Source: Selenomonas sp. AB3002 (GTDB taxonomy: Bacteria > Bacillota > Negativicutes > Selenomonadales > Selenomonadaceae). From it: DNA of 64,000 nucleotides. Where the stretch lies: contig NZ_JNIO01000007.1 in assembly GCF_000702545.1 (NCBI RefSeq), positions 163,501 to 227,500 on the forward strand, written 5' to 3'. The notes beneath the pieces are model-generated. The model was not told the DNA's origin. It did not search any database and was given only the letters and a program-made list of their open reading frames with translations. This document shows, in pieces, positions 45,561 to 54,260 of this stretch (positions are counted from its first letter, which is position 1; the number at the start of each line of letters is the position of its first letter). A program made the position numbers and the translations under genes.

Positions 45561-45610
45561 CGGGGCTGTTGCATAAGTGTTAGAACACTCATGCAACAGC
45601 CCCGTTCTTT
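45561..45610. repeat. GGGGCTGTTGCA hairpin, second copy
   Basis: ACGGGGCTGTTGCAT/ATGCAACAGCCCCGT with loop TTAGA flanked by AGTGT/ACACT. Same design as the hairpin at 34753; the two bracket the defence island. Followed by TTCTTT, so it may terminate transcription. Confidence 0.7.
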
Positions 45611-45620
45611 GCCGATTTTA

Positions 45621-45724
45621 TCGTCATCCCCCGACTGCTGATCCGTATGTTCAGCATTTATGTGGAGTTTTACCGTCGCTCCCCGACTACTAGCCCGTAT
45701 GTCTAGCTTTTCTGTGGGATTTTT
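45621..45724. repeat. Tandem 52-bp degenerate repeat with hairpins
   Basis: Two units start at about 45622 and 45674. Each has CCCCGACT, a small dyad with the conserved centre CCGTATGT, and TGTGG-TTTT. The dyad arms differ (TGCTGA/TCAGCA versus CTAG/CTAG) while the centre is kept. No gene is visible in 45514-45928. Confidence 0.5.
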
Positions 45725-45838
45725 GTGGTGTCGGCTCACCTGTTCAATATCTATATTGTAAGAGATAGGAAGAAGCACGTCAATATTTACAGCTTTCTAG
45801 GGGATGTAATAGGGATGTATTCTCAATTAGTTTTTCCT

Positions 45839-45867
45839 TTGACAACTTTACACTTTTACAGTAATAT
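45839..45867 (+). promoter_or_regulatory. Promoter of the esterase/ATP-grasp operon
   Basis: TTGACA (45839-45844) and TAATAT (45862-45867), 17 nt apart, about 70 nt upstream of the esterase gene. Confidence 0.75.
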
Positions 45868-45937
45868 ATAAAACATACCTAAACGGTAGGTTATATGGTA
45901 AATAAGAGATAATTATGATAATAAGGGGATGAGAATT

Positions 45938-46702
45938 ATGTTTAGAGAAGAAATCAGCTGGTACAGCACACGCCTGGAGCATCATATGAGCATTCGCATT
46001 TATGGGGAGAAGGGGACGCCGGTGCTGGTGTTCCCTACCCAGGATGCCATGAGCGATAATTTCGAGAACTTCGGCATGATCGATACCCTGAGCGGTTATA
46101 TAGAGAGTGGCAAGATACAGCTTTTCTGTGTGGATACCGTGGATGCGGCCACCTGGTCCAACGTCTGGGGAGACAAGGGCTGGCGGGCTGGACGTCAGGA
46201 GTCTTATTACAATTATGTTGTGGAAGAAGTGCTGCCCTTTATCGCTGAGCGGAATGGCACGGGCATCCTGCCCATCGTGACAGGCTGCAGCCTGGGGGGC
46301 TTCCATGCAGCCATTCTCTTCCTGCGCCGTCCTGAGCTCTTTTCCGGCATTCTCTCCCTGTCCGGTGTCTATGATGCCAAGTTCTTCTTTGATGGCTGGC
46401 TGGATGGCACTCTCTATGAAAACTCCCCGGTGGATTTTCTGCCCAATATGCAGAGTGACCATCCCTATATCCAGCAGTACAGTGAAAAGCCCCTTATTCT
46501 CTGCGTGGGCCAGGGGGCCTGGGAAGATGAGGGCCGGCGCACTACCGCCATTATGAGGGATATCTTCCAGGCCAAGGGCATCAGGGCCTGGGTGGATTTC
46601 TGGGGCCATGATGTGAACCATGACTGGTACTGGTGGAAGGAGCAGATTCTCTACTACCTGCCCTATCTGCTGGGTGAAAAAGAATTGGAGGCTAACTGCT
46701 GA
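45938..46702 (+). CDS. Alpha/beta-hydrolase esterase (esterase D-like)
   Basis: 254 residues from ATG 45938 (AAGGGG 9 nt upstream). The nucleophile is in GCSLGGFHA, the acid/histidine pair probably in the C-terminal VDFWGHDVNHDWYWWKEQ segment. The fold resembles the putative esterase family that includes S-formylglutathione hydrolase and mycolyl-transferase-like proteins. The gene overlaps the next by one base (TGATG), so the products likely act together. Confidence 0.85.
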   Translation: MFREEISWYSTRLEHHMSIRIYGEKGTPVLVFPTQDAMSDNFENFGMIDTLSGYIESGKIQLFCVDTVDAATWSNVWGDKGWRAGRQESYYNYVVEEVLPFIAERNGTGILPIVTGCSLGGFHAAILFLRRPELFSGILSLSGVYDAKFFFDGWLDGTLYENSPVDFLPNMQSDHPYIQQYSEKPLILCVGQGAWEDEGRRTTAIMRDIFQAKGIRAWVDFWGHDVNHDWYWWKEQILYYLPYLLGEKELEANC

Positions 46703-47892
46703 TGAATTTTGTATTTATTTCTCCCCATTTTCCCAAGCATTATTGGAATTTCTGCGACCGCCTCCACAAGAATGGCGTGAATGTGCTGGGCATTGGTGAC
46801 TGCCCCTATGATGAGCTGGACGAAAGGCTTCAGGAGGCCCTGACGGAATACTACTTTGTGCCAGACCTGTCGGATTACGACCAGATGTACCGGGCGGTGG
46901 CTTTCTTTGCCTTCAAATACGGCAAGATTGACTGGATTGAGTCAAACAACGAGTTCTGGCTGGAGCAGGATGCCCGCTTGCGCACGGATTTCCACGTGAC
47001 CACCGGCTATCAGTATGATGAGGTGGGCCATATCAAGAACAAGTCTGCCATGAAGGAGTTCTATGCCAGGGCCGGTGTGCCTACGGCCCGTCTCCACAAG
47101 ATTACGGATTATGAGTCGGCCCGTCAGTTCATCGAGCTGGTAGGCTACCCTGTCATCGTGAAGCCCGATGTGGGGGTGGGGGCCTGCGATACCTTCAAGC
47201 TGGAAAAGGAGGAGGACCTGCAGGAGTTCTTTGCCAAGAACCTGCCGGTGCCCTATGTGATGGAGGAATTTGTCACCGGGGATATCTGCTCCTATGACGC
47301 CATCATTGACGCGGACTCCAAGCCCCTGCTGGAATCCATGACGGTCTGGCCTCCTTCTGTTATGGATATCGTGCTGAAGCAGTTGGATCTTTCCTATTAT
47401 ACGGCAGCCCATGCACCAGTGGAACTCAAGGGGGTGGGCCGGGCCACGGTGAAGGCCTTTGATGTAAGGAGCCGCTTCGTGCATCTGGAATTCTTCCGCC
47501 TGACCCAGGCCAAGCAGGGCCTGGGTGAGGTAGGTGACTTCGTGGGTCTGGAGGTCAACATGCGTCCGGCTGGCGGCTACACGCCGGATATGATTGACTT
47601 CGCCCACTCAACAGATGTGTACCAGATTTGGGCGGATATGGTGACGGATAACGTGAGGAAGCTGCCGGACAGCGGCGAGCATTGCTACTGCGTCTACGCC
47701 AGCCGCCGTGACTGCCACAACTATGCCCACAGCCATGAGGAAATCCTGGAGCGCTACGGCGAGGCCATCGTCATGTGCGAGCGCATGCCGGAGATGATGG
47801 TGCCCCAGATGGGCAACCAGATGTATACAGCCAGGGTGCCGGATTACGAGGCCACCATGGAGTTCATCCGCTTCGTGCAGGAACAGGTCTGA
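46702..47892 (+). CDS. ATP-grasp domain ligase
   Basis: 396 residues. An N-terminal Rossmann-like part (MNFVFISPHFPKHYWNFCDRLHKNGVNVLGIGD) is followed by an ATP-grasp core with the lysine of YPVIVKPDVGVGA, the hinge VPYVMEEFVTGDI and the Mg-binding GLEVNMRPAGGYTPDM. Such enzymes join a carboxylate to an amine, thiol or other nucleophile using ATP. The substrate is unknown. It lies between an esterase and a C39-like protein in one operon. Confidence 0.9.
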   Translation: MNFVFISPHFPKHYWNFCDRLHKNGVNVLGIGDCPYDELDERLQEALTEYYFVPDLSDYDQMYRAVAFFAFKYGKIDWIESNNEFWLEQDARLRTDFHVTTGYQYDEVGHIKNKSAMKEFYARAGVPTARLHKITDYESARQFIELVGYPVIVKPDVGVGACDTFKLEKEEDLQEFFAKNLPVPYVMEEFVTGDICSYDAIIDADSKPLLESMTVWPPSVMDIVLKQLDLSYYTAAHAPVELKGVGRATVKAFDVRSRFVHLEFFRLTQAKQGLGEVGDFVGLEVNMRPAGGYTPDMIDFAHSTDVYQIWADMVTDNVRKLPDSGEHCYCVYASRRDCHNYAHSHEEILERYGEAIVMCERMPEMMVPQMGNQMYTARVPDYEATMEFIRFVQEQV

Positions 47893-47913
47893 AATTGTTG
47901 AGGTGAGTCGCCT

Positions 47914-48534
47914 ATGAAAAATCCCCTGCGTTACCAGGTTTCCGAATACGACTGCGGCCCCACTTCCTTGCTCAATGGTATATCATATCTCTTTGAGCGG
48001 GAGGAAGTGCAGCCGGAAATTCTCAGGAACATCATGCTTTACTCCCTGGACTGCTATGGCAAGGGGGGAGTCATGGGCAAGAGCGGCACCTCCCGCATGG
48101 CCATGATGTTCCTCTCCCGCTGGCTCTGCGGGGTGGGGAAGGCAGGGCTCCTGCCCATCGAGTGCCATTATCTCTCCGGCAGGTCGGTTTATCTGGGCAG
48201 CGAAAGCCTCATAGACGATGCCCTCTGCCGGGGAGGTGCGGTGGTCATGCGCCTCTATATGGATGGCGAGCACTATGTGCTGCTCACAGGGAAAGAAGGA
48301 GAGAGGATTTTCCTTTTTGACCCCTACTATATGGAGGAATTGCCCTTCGGGGAGGGCATTGAGTGCGACTTTCAGCATCCCAGGGAGTACAACCGCATTG
48401 TGCCCGTCAGCTGCTTCAACCGGGCAGGTGAGCTGCCCTACGCCCTGGGGGCGGTGGAGGAAAGGGAGGCGGTGCTCATCTTCGACACCCGCACCAAGCG
48501 CACACCTGAGCGCACCATTGAGTATTTCATTTGA
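47914..48534 (+). CDS. Papain-like (C39/BtrH-type) cysteine peptidase-like protein
   Basis: 206 residues. The N-terminal EYDCGPTSLLNGISYLFERE places a catalytic-type cysteine at the start of a helix, as in C39 peptidases and BtrH-like acyltransferases; GEHYVLLTGKEGERIFLFDPYY supplies the His and Asp. There is no signal peptide or ABC domain, so it acts in the cytoplasm. It may cleave or transfer an acyl group made by the ATP-grasp enzyme (inference). Confidence 0.8.
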   Translation: MKNPLRYQVSEYDCGPTSLLNGISYLFEREEVQPEILRNIMLYSLDCYGKGGVMGKSGTSRMAMMFLSRWLCGVGKAGLLPIECHYLSGRSVYLGSESLIDDALCRGGAVVMRLYMDGEHYVLLTGKEGERIFLFDPYYMEELPFGEGIECDFQHPREYNRIVPVSCFNRAGELPYALGAVEEREAVLIFDTRTKRTPERTIEYFI

Positions 48535-48558
48535 ATTTCTGATTTAGGGGAGAAGAAT

Positions 48559-48879
48559 ATGAAAGATGTACCTGCAGAAGTCTTGAGCTATATTATGGAG
48601 CTCCTGCGTGAGCTTTACTTCGGGGAAGTGGTTCTCATTGCCCAGAACGGCGTCCTCATCCAGGTGGAGCGCACGGAGAAGATGCGGGTACATCCCTGGA
48701 CAGGCCTTACTAAGCCCCACCCCTGGACCTCAGAGACGGAAAAGAACCTGCGGGCCACCATCAAGCGTGAGCTGGCCAGCCTTTACTACGGCCGCCTGGC
48801 TATCGTGGTGAAGCAGGGCACGATTACTCATTTTGACCGTCTGGAGAAGCAGCGGTTTATGGACGGAGACGGGATCTGA
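48559..48879 (+). CDS. DUF2292 (YezD-like) tandem-repeat small protein
   Basis: 106 residues with two similar halves: ELLRELYFGEVVLIAQNGVLIQVERTEKMR and RELASLYYGRLAIVVKQGTITHFDRLEKQR. Each half matches the single DUF2292 unit found in small Firmicutes proteins, often next to sulfur or cysteine genes. The function is not known. It closes the operon; a terminator follows at 48894. Confidence 0.8.
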   Translation: MKDVPAEVLSYIMELLRELYFGEVVLIAQNGVLIQVERTEKMRVHPWTGLTKPHPWTSETEKNLRATIKRELASLYYGRLAIVVKQGTITHFDRLEKQRFMDGDGI

Positions 48880-48893
48880 CATGATTGGATAAC

Positions 48894-48933
48894 CTCTCGT
48901 GCGTTATTTTTTTAATGCATGGGAGGTTTTTGG
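48894..48933 (+). terminator. Terminator of the esterase/ATP-grasp operon
   Basis: AACCTCTCGTGC pairs imperfectly with TGCATGGGAGGTT, followed by TTTTTGG. Confidence 0.7.
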
Positions 48934-48998
48934 TTTTTCATGGCGAACTAAAATATATAATTCTTAAAAATTACTTATATGATGGGGAGGAACGATTT

Positions 48999-49154
48999 AT
49001 GGATAAATACATAGAGTCGCTTTGCTCCATAGCATTTATTGCCCCCCCCCCCGTGCACATCATTGCATGCAGACTGGACAATCGTCAATCATCAATAAAC
49101 GGAATATCTGTGCCTATTTACTATGAACAGGACAACGTTTCGGCTGTCGGCTGA
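48999..49154 (+). CDS. Small ORF with an 11-C homopolymer (doubtful)
   Basis: ATG 48999 has GGGGAGG 8 nt upstream and opens 51 codons (MDKYIESLCSIAFIAPPPVHIIAC...). Eleven consecutive Cs at 49042-49052 encode the Pro run. The 3' end runs into a long terminator hairpin. I recognise no homology. It may be a decayed gene start or a phase-variable peptide; a sequencing length error in the tract is also possible. Confidence 0.3.
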   Translation: MDKYIESLCSIAFIAPPPVHIIACRLDNRQSSINGISVPIYYEQDNVSAVG

Positions 49155-49178
49155 AATGTTGTCCTGTTCATATTTTTT
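49125..49178 (+). terminator. Strong intrinsic terminator
   Basis: TGAACAGGACAAC and GTTGTCCTGTTCA form a 13-bp stem extended by TTTC/GAAA, followed by a T run. It ends the small ORF and abuts repeat copy 2. Confidence 0.85.
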
Positions 49179-49320
49179 TATAAGGCCATTGTTCCAGCTT
49201 TGTCGATAGACAAAGCTTCCTCTTGGCCTTTCAACGAGGCGGGAGATATGTGCTCACCGCCTGTTATGATATTCGCCACCCCCATCTATAGAGGTGGGGG
49301 ACATCTTCTTCCGAGTTATA
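49179..49320 (-). repeat. IS200/IS605-like non-autonomous element, copy 2
   Basis: Inverted relative to copy 1 and nearly identical to it; differences are confined mostly to one base in the main hairpin and a few around GGCGGTGAGCAC. The high identity suggests recent movement. Confidence 0.75.
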
Positions 49321-49378
49321 GATACGGAGTAGCTGATTTTATCCACTGCTCAGCAGAATTATTATGGGAGGTGCTGGT

Positions 49379-50353
49379 ATGCTTTCTGTTAAATCAAAGT
49401 TGATAGCATTGCTGGTGTGTGCCTTACTTGTGGTTGCGGGGGCCGCTGGTGCTATGAGTGCAATCACCTTGAGAGAGACGGTCAGTAGGGATGCGCACAA
49501 GCTGATGCTCTTGGAGTGCAAGACGGGGCAGGAGAAACTGGACAATGAACTCAAAAGCGTGGAGCAGTCGGTGTTCATGGTTTCGACCTTTGTGCAATCA
49601 GATTTGGACGGTCTGGATGATGCGAAACTTCAGGCCCATCTCATCCGGGTCAGGGACATTTTCAATAAAATGTCCAGCAAGACCAGCAGTATCTTGACTT
49701 ATTATTATCGCATAGATCCCGAAGTCTCCCGTACGGTCAAGGGCTTTTGGTATGTGCGCGGTCCGGAAGGGGTAAGGGAGCACGAGGTGACGGATATTTC
49801 CCTCTATGATACCAGGGATACTTCTAAATTGGTGTGGTTCACTGTACCCAAGAATATCGGCAAGGCTGTATGGCTGCCGCCTTATATAACAGAAAATCTG
49901 GGGGCGGAAGTGATTTCCTACAACGTGCCTGTGTATTATCAGGGGCAATTTGTAGGGGTCATCGGCATAGAGATAGATTACTCTGAAATGGCGAATATAG
50001 TCGGCAGCATAAGGTTGTACGACAAAGGCTATGCCTTTATCAATGATGAAGAAGGAAAACTCGTCTACCACCCTAAGATGGATATAGCCACTTTGGACGA
50101 GAAGCCTGCAGTGCCCAACGGCATCCTGAGTAATAGCAAGTTCGTCCATTACACCTATGAAGGGGTGGAAAAGGAGGCTGTCTGGTTCGAACTAAGTAAC
50201 GGCCTGCGCCTGAATCTGGCTGTCCCGGTGGAGGAACTGGATGCTGACTGGCAAAGGCAGAGCATAAGGGTGGCCGTCACTTTAGCCGTTCTTTCTCTGG
50301 CGATGATCATACTCATCAAGATAGCAGTAGCTCAAATACTGCGCCCCCAATAA
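49379..50353 (+). pseudogene. Truncated dCache-type membrane sensor (output domain lost)
   Basis: 324 residues from ATG 49379 (GGGAGG upstream). An N-terminal helix (LIALLVCALLVVAGAAGAMSAITL) is followed by a periplasmic Cache domain (YYRIDPEVSRTVKGFWYVRG, GAEVISYNVPVYYQGQFVGVIGIEIDYSEMANIV) and a second helix. The frame then stops at ILRPQ, just where a HAMP linker would begin, so the GGDEF, kinase or chemotaxis output is absent. It may be a decayed remnant or a dominant-negative sensor. Repeat copy 2 ends 58 bp before it. Confidence 0.7.
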
Positions 50354-50514
50354 AATTGTGGAAAAATGCAGCTACATGATTGTGTTGTACTCCGACTACG
50401 GGACTGTAGGGCATTTGGTGGCTGAGCATATTTTCTCTTGCTTGTGCCGCGTCCCGGCAGGAAAGATGACCTGTTTCCTAGAAGTAAACAAGAAAGTCTT
50501 TACTGGGGGTGCTG

Positions 50515-51549
50515 ATGGTGAAATGGTGGCTGAAGGCAGGGGTTGCCTTGGGAATCTTTGCAGCGGCGGGGCTTTTCTCTGGCTGTATAGGAGAACAGAC
50601 CTCTGACAAGGGCAGTTCAAGGGCGAAGGCGGAGTTCCTGAATGTTTCTTACGACCCTACCCGCGAGCTGTACGCCGAGTTTGATCATGTTTTTGGTGAG
50701 AGATGGAAGCAGCAGACGGGGCAGGAGGTGGATTTCAATCACTCCAATGCCGGCTCAAGCATGCAGGCCCGTTCTGTCATTGGCGGCACGAAAGCTGATG
50801 TGGTGACTCTGGCTCTGGCTTATGATGTAGATGAGATAGCCAGGGCGGGGCTGATTGACAAGGACTGGAGCAAGAAGTTCCCGGATAACTCAGCCCCCTA
50901 CACCTCTACCATCGTGTTTTTGGTGAGGAAGGGGAATCCCCAGAACATCCGGGACTGGGACGATCTGATCTGGCCTGGCGTGGAAATCGTCACGCCGAAC
51001 CCCAAGACCTCCGGCGCTGCCCGTTGGAGTTATCTGGCGGCCTGGGAGTACGCCAGCTGGAAGAGTGAAGGCGATGAAGGCAGGATCAAGGATTTTATGC
51101 GGGAACTCTACAAAAATGTGGTGTCCCTGGATGACGGCGCCCGCGGCGCCACCAAGACTTTCATAGACCTGGGCAAGGGGGATGTGCTCATTGACTGGGA
51201 AAATGAGGCCCTGGCAGCGGTGAACGCCTATCCAGATTTTGAAATCGTGAGGCCTTCTGTCTCCATCCTGGCAGAGCCCAGCGTGGCGGTGGTGGATGCT
51301 GTAGTTGACAAGAAGGGCACCCGGGAGATAGCAGAGGAGTATATCCAATACCTGTATTCCCTGCCCGGTCAGGAGATTGCTGCGAAGAATTTCTACCGTC
51401 CCCGCAATATGCAGGTTTTTGCCAAATACAAGTCGAATTTCCCGGAGCTGAATCTCGTCACGGTGGACGAGGCTTTTGGCGGCTGGGATAAGGCTTATGA
51501 AAAGCACTTTGCCAGCGGCGGCACCTTTGACCAGATTTATCGCAGATAA
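50515..51549 (+). CDS. Sulfate/thiosulfate-binding lipoprotein of an ABC importer
   Basis: 344 residues from ATG 50515. The signal sequence ends in a lipobox (LFSGC). The mature part matches sulfate-binding proteins of the Sbp/CysP group: FLNVSYDPTRELYAEFD, FNHSNAGSSMQARSVIGGTKADVVTLALAYDVD, SGAARWSYLAAW, GKGDVLIDWENEA. No permease (CysT/CysW) or ATPase (CysA) genes follow. It precedes the metY-cysK pair, fitting sulfate assimilation into cysteine. A GTG at 50509 is an alternative start. Confidence 0.93.
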   Translation: MVKWWLKAGVALGIFAAAGLFSGCIGEQTSDKGSSRAKAEFLNVSYDPTRELYAEFDHVFGERWKQQTGQEVDFNHSNAGSSMQARSVIGGTKADVVTLALAYDVDEIARAGLIDKDWSKKFPDNSAPYTSTIVFLVRKGNPQNIRDWDDLIWPGVEIVTPNPKTSGAARWSYLAAWEYASWKSEGDEGRIKDFMRELYKNVVSLDDGARGATKTFIDLGKGDVLIDWENEALAAVNAYPDFEIVRPSVSILAEPSVAVVDAVVDKKGTREIAEEYIQYLYSLPGQEIAAKNFYRPRNMQVFAKYKSNFPELNLVTVDEAFGGWDKAYEKHFASGGTFDQIYRR

Positions 51550-51564
51550 AATGATAAAAACCTA

Positions 51565-51593
51565 TTGACATACAGGGTGTAATAGTGTAACAT
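51565..51593 (+). promoter_or_regulatory. Sulfur-regulon promoter 3 (metY-cysK)
   Basis: TTGACA (51565-51570), 17 nt, TAACAT (51588-51593), spacer with GGTGTAATAGTG. The block AAACCTATTGACA upstream is identical to promoter 1. Confidence 0.75.
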
Positions 51594-51599
51594 AAGGGC

Positions 51600-51712
51600 A
51601 TGTCAGAGATAACTGACATCTTCTTACAATTTAAGATGAGCTGACCAAAAAAATTGGAGGCTCCAGAAGCAAGACCCTATCGAAGGGAGCGCTTTTGGAG
51701 TCTCTTTTTGCA
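51600..51712 (+). ncRNA. Candidate attenuator/riboswitch leader B
   Basis: A 5' stem ATGTCAG/CTGACAT (51600-51619) is followed by the core GAGCTGA-CCAA-AAAAA-TTGG-AGGCTC (51638-51663) and an intrinsic terminator (GGAGGCTCCAGAAGC ... GCTTTTGGAGTCTC then Ts, to about 51712). Against leader A the inner stem changes CTGG/CCAG to CCAA/TTGG with pairing kept, and flanks GAGCTGA and AGGYTC are conserved. The core overlaps the terminator's 5' arm. Confidence 0.62.
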
Positions 51713-51732
51713 GAATGAAAGGGGATTTTACT

Positions 51733-53013
51733 ATGAGCCAGTACAAATTTGAAACCTTGCAGCTTCACGTAGGACAGGAACAGCCGGATCCGGCAACTGA
51801 TGCCCGTGCGGTTCCTATTTACCAGACTACTTCCTACGTTTTCCGCAATAGCCAGCACGCCGCTGACCGCTTTGACTTGAAAGATGCAGGCAACATTTAC
51901 GGCAGACTGACCAACAGCACCCAGGATGTGTTGGAAAAGCGCATTGCAGCTTTGGAGGGGGGCACCGCAGCTCTGGCCGTAGCCTCTGGCGCGGCTGCCA
52001 TCACTTACACCATTCAGGCTCTGGCTGCCAAGGGCGGTCACATCGTAGCCCAGAAGACCATCTACGGCGGAACTTACAACCTCCTGGCCCACACCCTGAC
52101 GGATTTCGGCGTAGAAGCCACTTTCGTGGATGCACATAACCTGGCTGAGGTTGAGGGAGCCATCAAGGAAAACACCCGCGCCATCTATCTGGAAACTTTG
52201 GGCAACCCCAACAGCGATATTCCCAACATTGACGCTATCGCAGAAATCGCTCACAAGCACGGCCTGCCCCTGGTGATTGACAACACTTTCGGTACCCCGT
52301 ACCTCATCCGTCCCATCGAGCACGGTGCAGACATCGTGGTACACTCCGCTACCAAGTTCATCGGCGGCCATGGCACTACGCTGGGCGGTGTTATCGTGGA
52401 CGGCGGCACCTTCGACTGGAAGAAGAGTGGCAAATACCCCGGCATTGCCGAGCCGAATCCCAGCTATCACGGCGTTTCCTTCGCCGATGTGGCCGGCCCT
52501 GCTGCCTTTGTGACTTATGTGCGGGCCATCCTGCTGCGTGACCTGGGAGGGGCTATCTCCCCCTTCAACGCCTTCCTGCTCCTGCAGGGCGTAGAAACTC
52601 TCTCCCTGCGCCTGGAGCGCCATGCGGAGAATACCAAGAAGGTGGTAGAGTTCCTGGAGAGGCACCCCAAGGTAGCCAAGGTGAACCATCCTTCCCTGCC
52701 GGACCATCCGGACCATGCCCTCTATGAGAAGTACTTCCCCAATGGCGGCGCTTCCATCTTCACCTTTGAAATCAAGGGAGGCAAAGAAGCAGCCTGGAAG
52801 TTCATCGACAACCTGAAGATCTTCTCCCTGCTGGCCAATGTGGCTGACGTCAAGAGCCTGGTAATCCATCCGGCTTCCACCACCCACAGCCAGCTCACCG
52901 ATGAGGAACTGGCCGACCAGGGCATCAGCCAGAGCACCATCCGCCTGTCCATCGGCACAGAGCATATCGACGACATCATCGCAGACCTGGAGAACGGCTT
53001 TGCAGCCGTCTAA
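51733..53013 (+). CDS. metY: O-acetylhomoserine sulfhydrylase
   Basis: 426 residues of the Cys/Met PLP family. The longer length, [34 protein letters not shown] start and [24 protein letters not shown] segment are typical of O-acetylhomoserine aminocarboxypropyltransferase. The PLP lysine is in [18 protein letters not shown]. It makes homocysteine with sulfide, or methionine with methanethiol. The latter would use the product of a methylthio-alkane reductase. ATG 51733 follows AAAGGGG. Confidence 0.93.
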   Translation: MSQYKFETLQLHVGQEQPDPATDARAVPIYQTTSYVFRNSQHAADRFDLKDAGNIYGRLTNSTQDVLEKRIAALEGGTAALAVASGAAAITYTIQALAAKGGHIVAQKTIYGGTYNLLAHTLTDFGVEATFVDAHNLAEVEGAIKENTRAIYLETLGNPNSDIPNIDAIAEIAHKHGLPLVIDNTFGTPYLIRPIEHGADIVVHSATKFIGGHGTTLGGVIVDGGTFDWKKSGKYPGIAEPNPSYHGVSFADVAGPAAFVTYVRAILLRDLGGAISPFNAFLLLQGVETLSLRLERHAENTKKVVEFLERHPKVAKVNHPSLPDHPDHALYEKYFPNGGASIFTFEIKGGKEAAWKFIDNLKIFSLLANVADVKSLVIHPASTTHSQLTDEELADQGISQSTIRLSIGTEHIDDIIADLENGFAAV

Positions 53014-53031
53014 AGAGGAGGCGTACATATA

Positions 53032-53964
53032 ATGGCAAAAATCTATGAAAGCGTGGCAGAGCTGATTGGCGGCACCCCGCTTTTGAAAGCCAATAACTTC
53101 ATCAAAGCAAATGACCTCAAGGCCAATATCCTGGTGAAACTTGAGTATCTCAACCCTGCCGGCAGCGTGAAAGACCGCATTGCCAAGGCCATGATAGAGC
53201 AGGCAGAGAAAGAGGGCAAGATCAACAAGGACACGGTCATCATCGAGCCCACCAGCGGCAACACGGGCATCGGCCTGGCCAGCTTTGCTGCCGCCCGGGG
53301 CTACAAGGCCATCCTCACCATGCCGGAGACCATGAGCGTAGAGCGCAGGAACCTTCTGAAAGCCTATGGCGCCCAGATAGTCCTGACCGACGGCGCCAAG
53401 GGCATGAAGGGGGCCATTGCCAAGGCTGAGGAACTGGCAAAGGAGACTCCTAATGCCTTTATTCCCTCCCAGTTCACCAATCAGGCCAACCCTGCCATCC
53501 ATGAAGCCACCACTGGCCCGGAGATCTGGCAGGATGCAGATGGCAAGGTTGATGCTTTCGTGGCAGGTGTAGGCACCGGCGGCACCCTCACTGGTGTAGG
53601 CCGTTACCTCAAGAAGCAGAAGGCTGATGTCCATGTGGCAGCTGTGGAGCCGGAGACCTCTCCTGTGCTCAGCAAGGGCACGGCAGGCCCCCACAAGATT
53701 CAGGGTATCGGTGCAGGCTTTGTGCCGGAGACCCTGGACCAGAAAGTTTATGACGAAGTGCTGCCCATCGCCAATGAGGACGCCTTCAGATACGGCCGCC
53801 AGTTCGCCCACAGCGAGGGCGTGCTGGTAGGCATCAGCTCCGGCGCCGCTCTGGCTGCTGCCGTGCAGCTGGCCAAGCGTCCGGAGTTCGCAGGCAAGAA
53901 CATCGTAGTCCTGCTGCCAGACACCGGCGACAGGTATCTGTCCACGGAACTGTTCAGCGAGTGA
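53032..53964 (+). CDS. cysK: Cysteine synthase A
   Basis: 310 residues. It makes cysteine from O-acetylserine and sulfide. PLP lysine in [13 protein letters not shown], substrate loop [14 protein letters not shown] phosphate loop [16 protein letters not shown] and the C-terminal [15 protein letters not shown] are all CysK-typical. It follows metY by 18 bp with its own ribosome site, so the two are co-transcribed. Confidence 0.96.
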   Translation: MAKIYESVAELIGGTPLLKANNFIKANDLKANILVKLEYLNPAGSVKDRIAKAMIEQAEKEGKINKDTVIIEPTSGNTGIGLASFAAARGYKAILTMPETMSVERRNLLKAYGAQIVLTDGAKGMKGAIAKAEELAKETPNAFIPSQFTNQANPAIHEATTGPEIWQDADGKVDAFVAGVGTGGTLTGVGRYLKKQKADVHVAAVEPETSPVLSKGTAGPHKIQGIGAGFVPETLDQKVYDEVLPIANEDAFRYGRQFAHSEGVLVGISSGAALAAAVQLAKRPEFAGKNIVVLLPDTGDRYLSTELFSE

Positions 53965-53980
53965 TTGCAGCCTTACCTAT

Positions 53981-54011
53981 GAGCCTTCCCTTTTGGGGAG
54001 GCTTTTTTTCT
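53981..54011 (+). terminator. metY-cysK terminator
   Basis: AGCCTTCCC/GGGGAGGCT hairpin followed by seven Ts. Confidence 0.88.
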
Positions 54012-54072
54012 TGACATTTCCCTCTGTACCCTATAAAATTGTAAACAACTATTACCTACTAGTTTATTGGGT

Positions 54073-54238
54073 TTATAACGAGTACAAGATGTCCCCCACT
54101 TCTATAAGTGGGGGCGGTAACTTACTAACAGGCGGCGAGTTAATATCTCCCGCCTCGTGCGACGCGAAGCTAGTCCCTGAGGGAAAAGGCCAAGAGGAAG
54201 CTTTGTCTATCGACAAAGCTGGAACAATGGCCTTATAA
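54073..54238 (+). repeat. IS200/IS605-like non-autonomous element, copy 3
   Basis: Same ends and internal order as copy 1 but 166 bp, with an additional block (CGACGCGAAGCTAGTCCCTG) before the conserved GGCCAAGAGGAAGC...GGCCTTATAA part. The main hairpin shows paired changes (CCCCCACTT/AAGTGGGGG). It lies directly upstream of sufC. Confidence 0.72.
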
Positions 54239-54260
54239 GCAGAGAAAAAAGGAGAGCATT

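Noticed and set aside
50354..50514. HAMP or output-domain remnant after the truncated sensor
   Set aside because: The three forward frames show no recognisable HAMP, GGDEF or kinase residue pattern.
51631..53811. 726-codon minus-strand frame opposite metY and cysK
   Set aside because: It runs across two clear genes and their leader; the translation has no domain logic.
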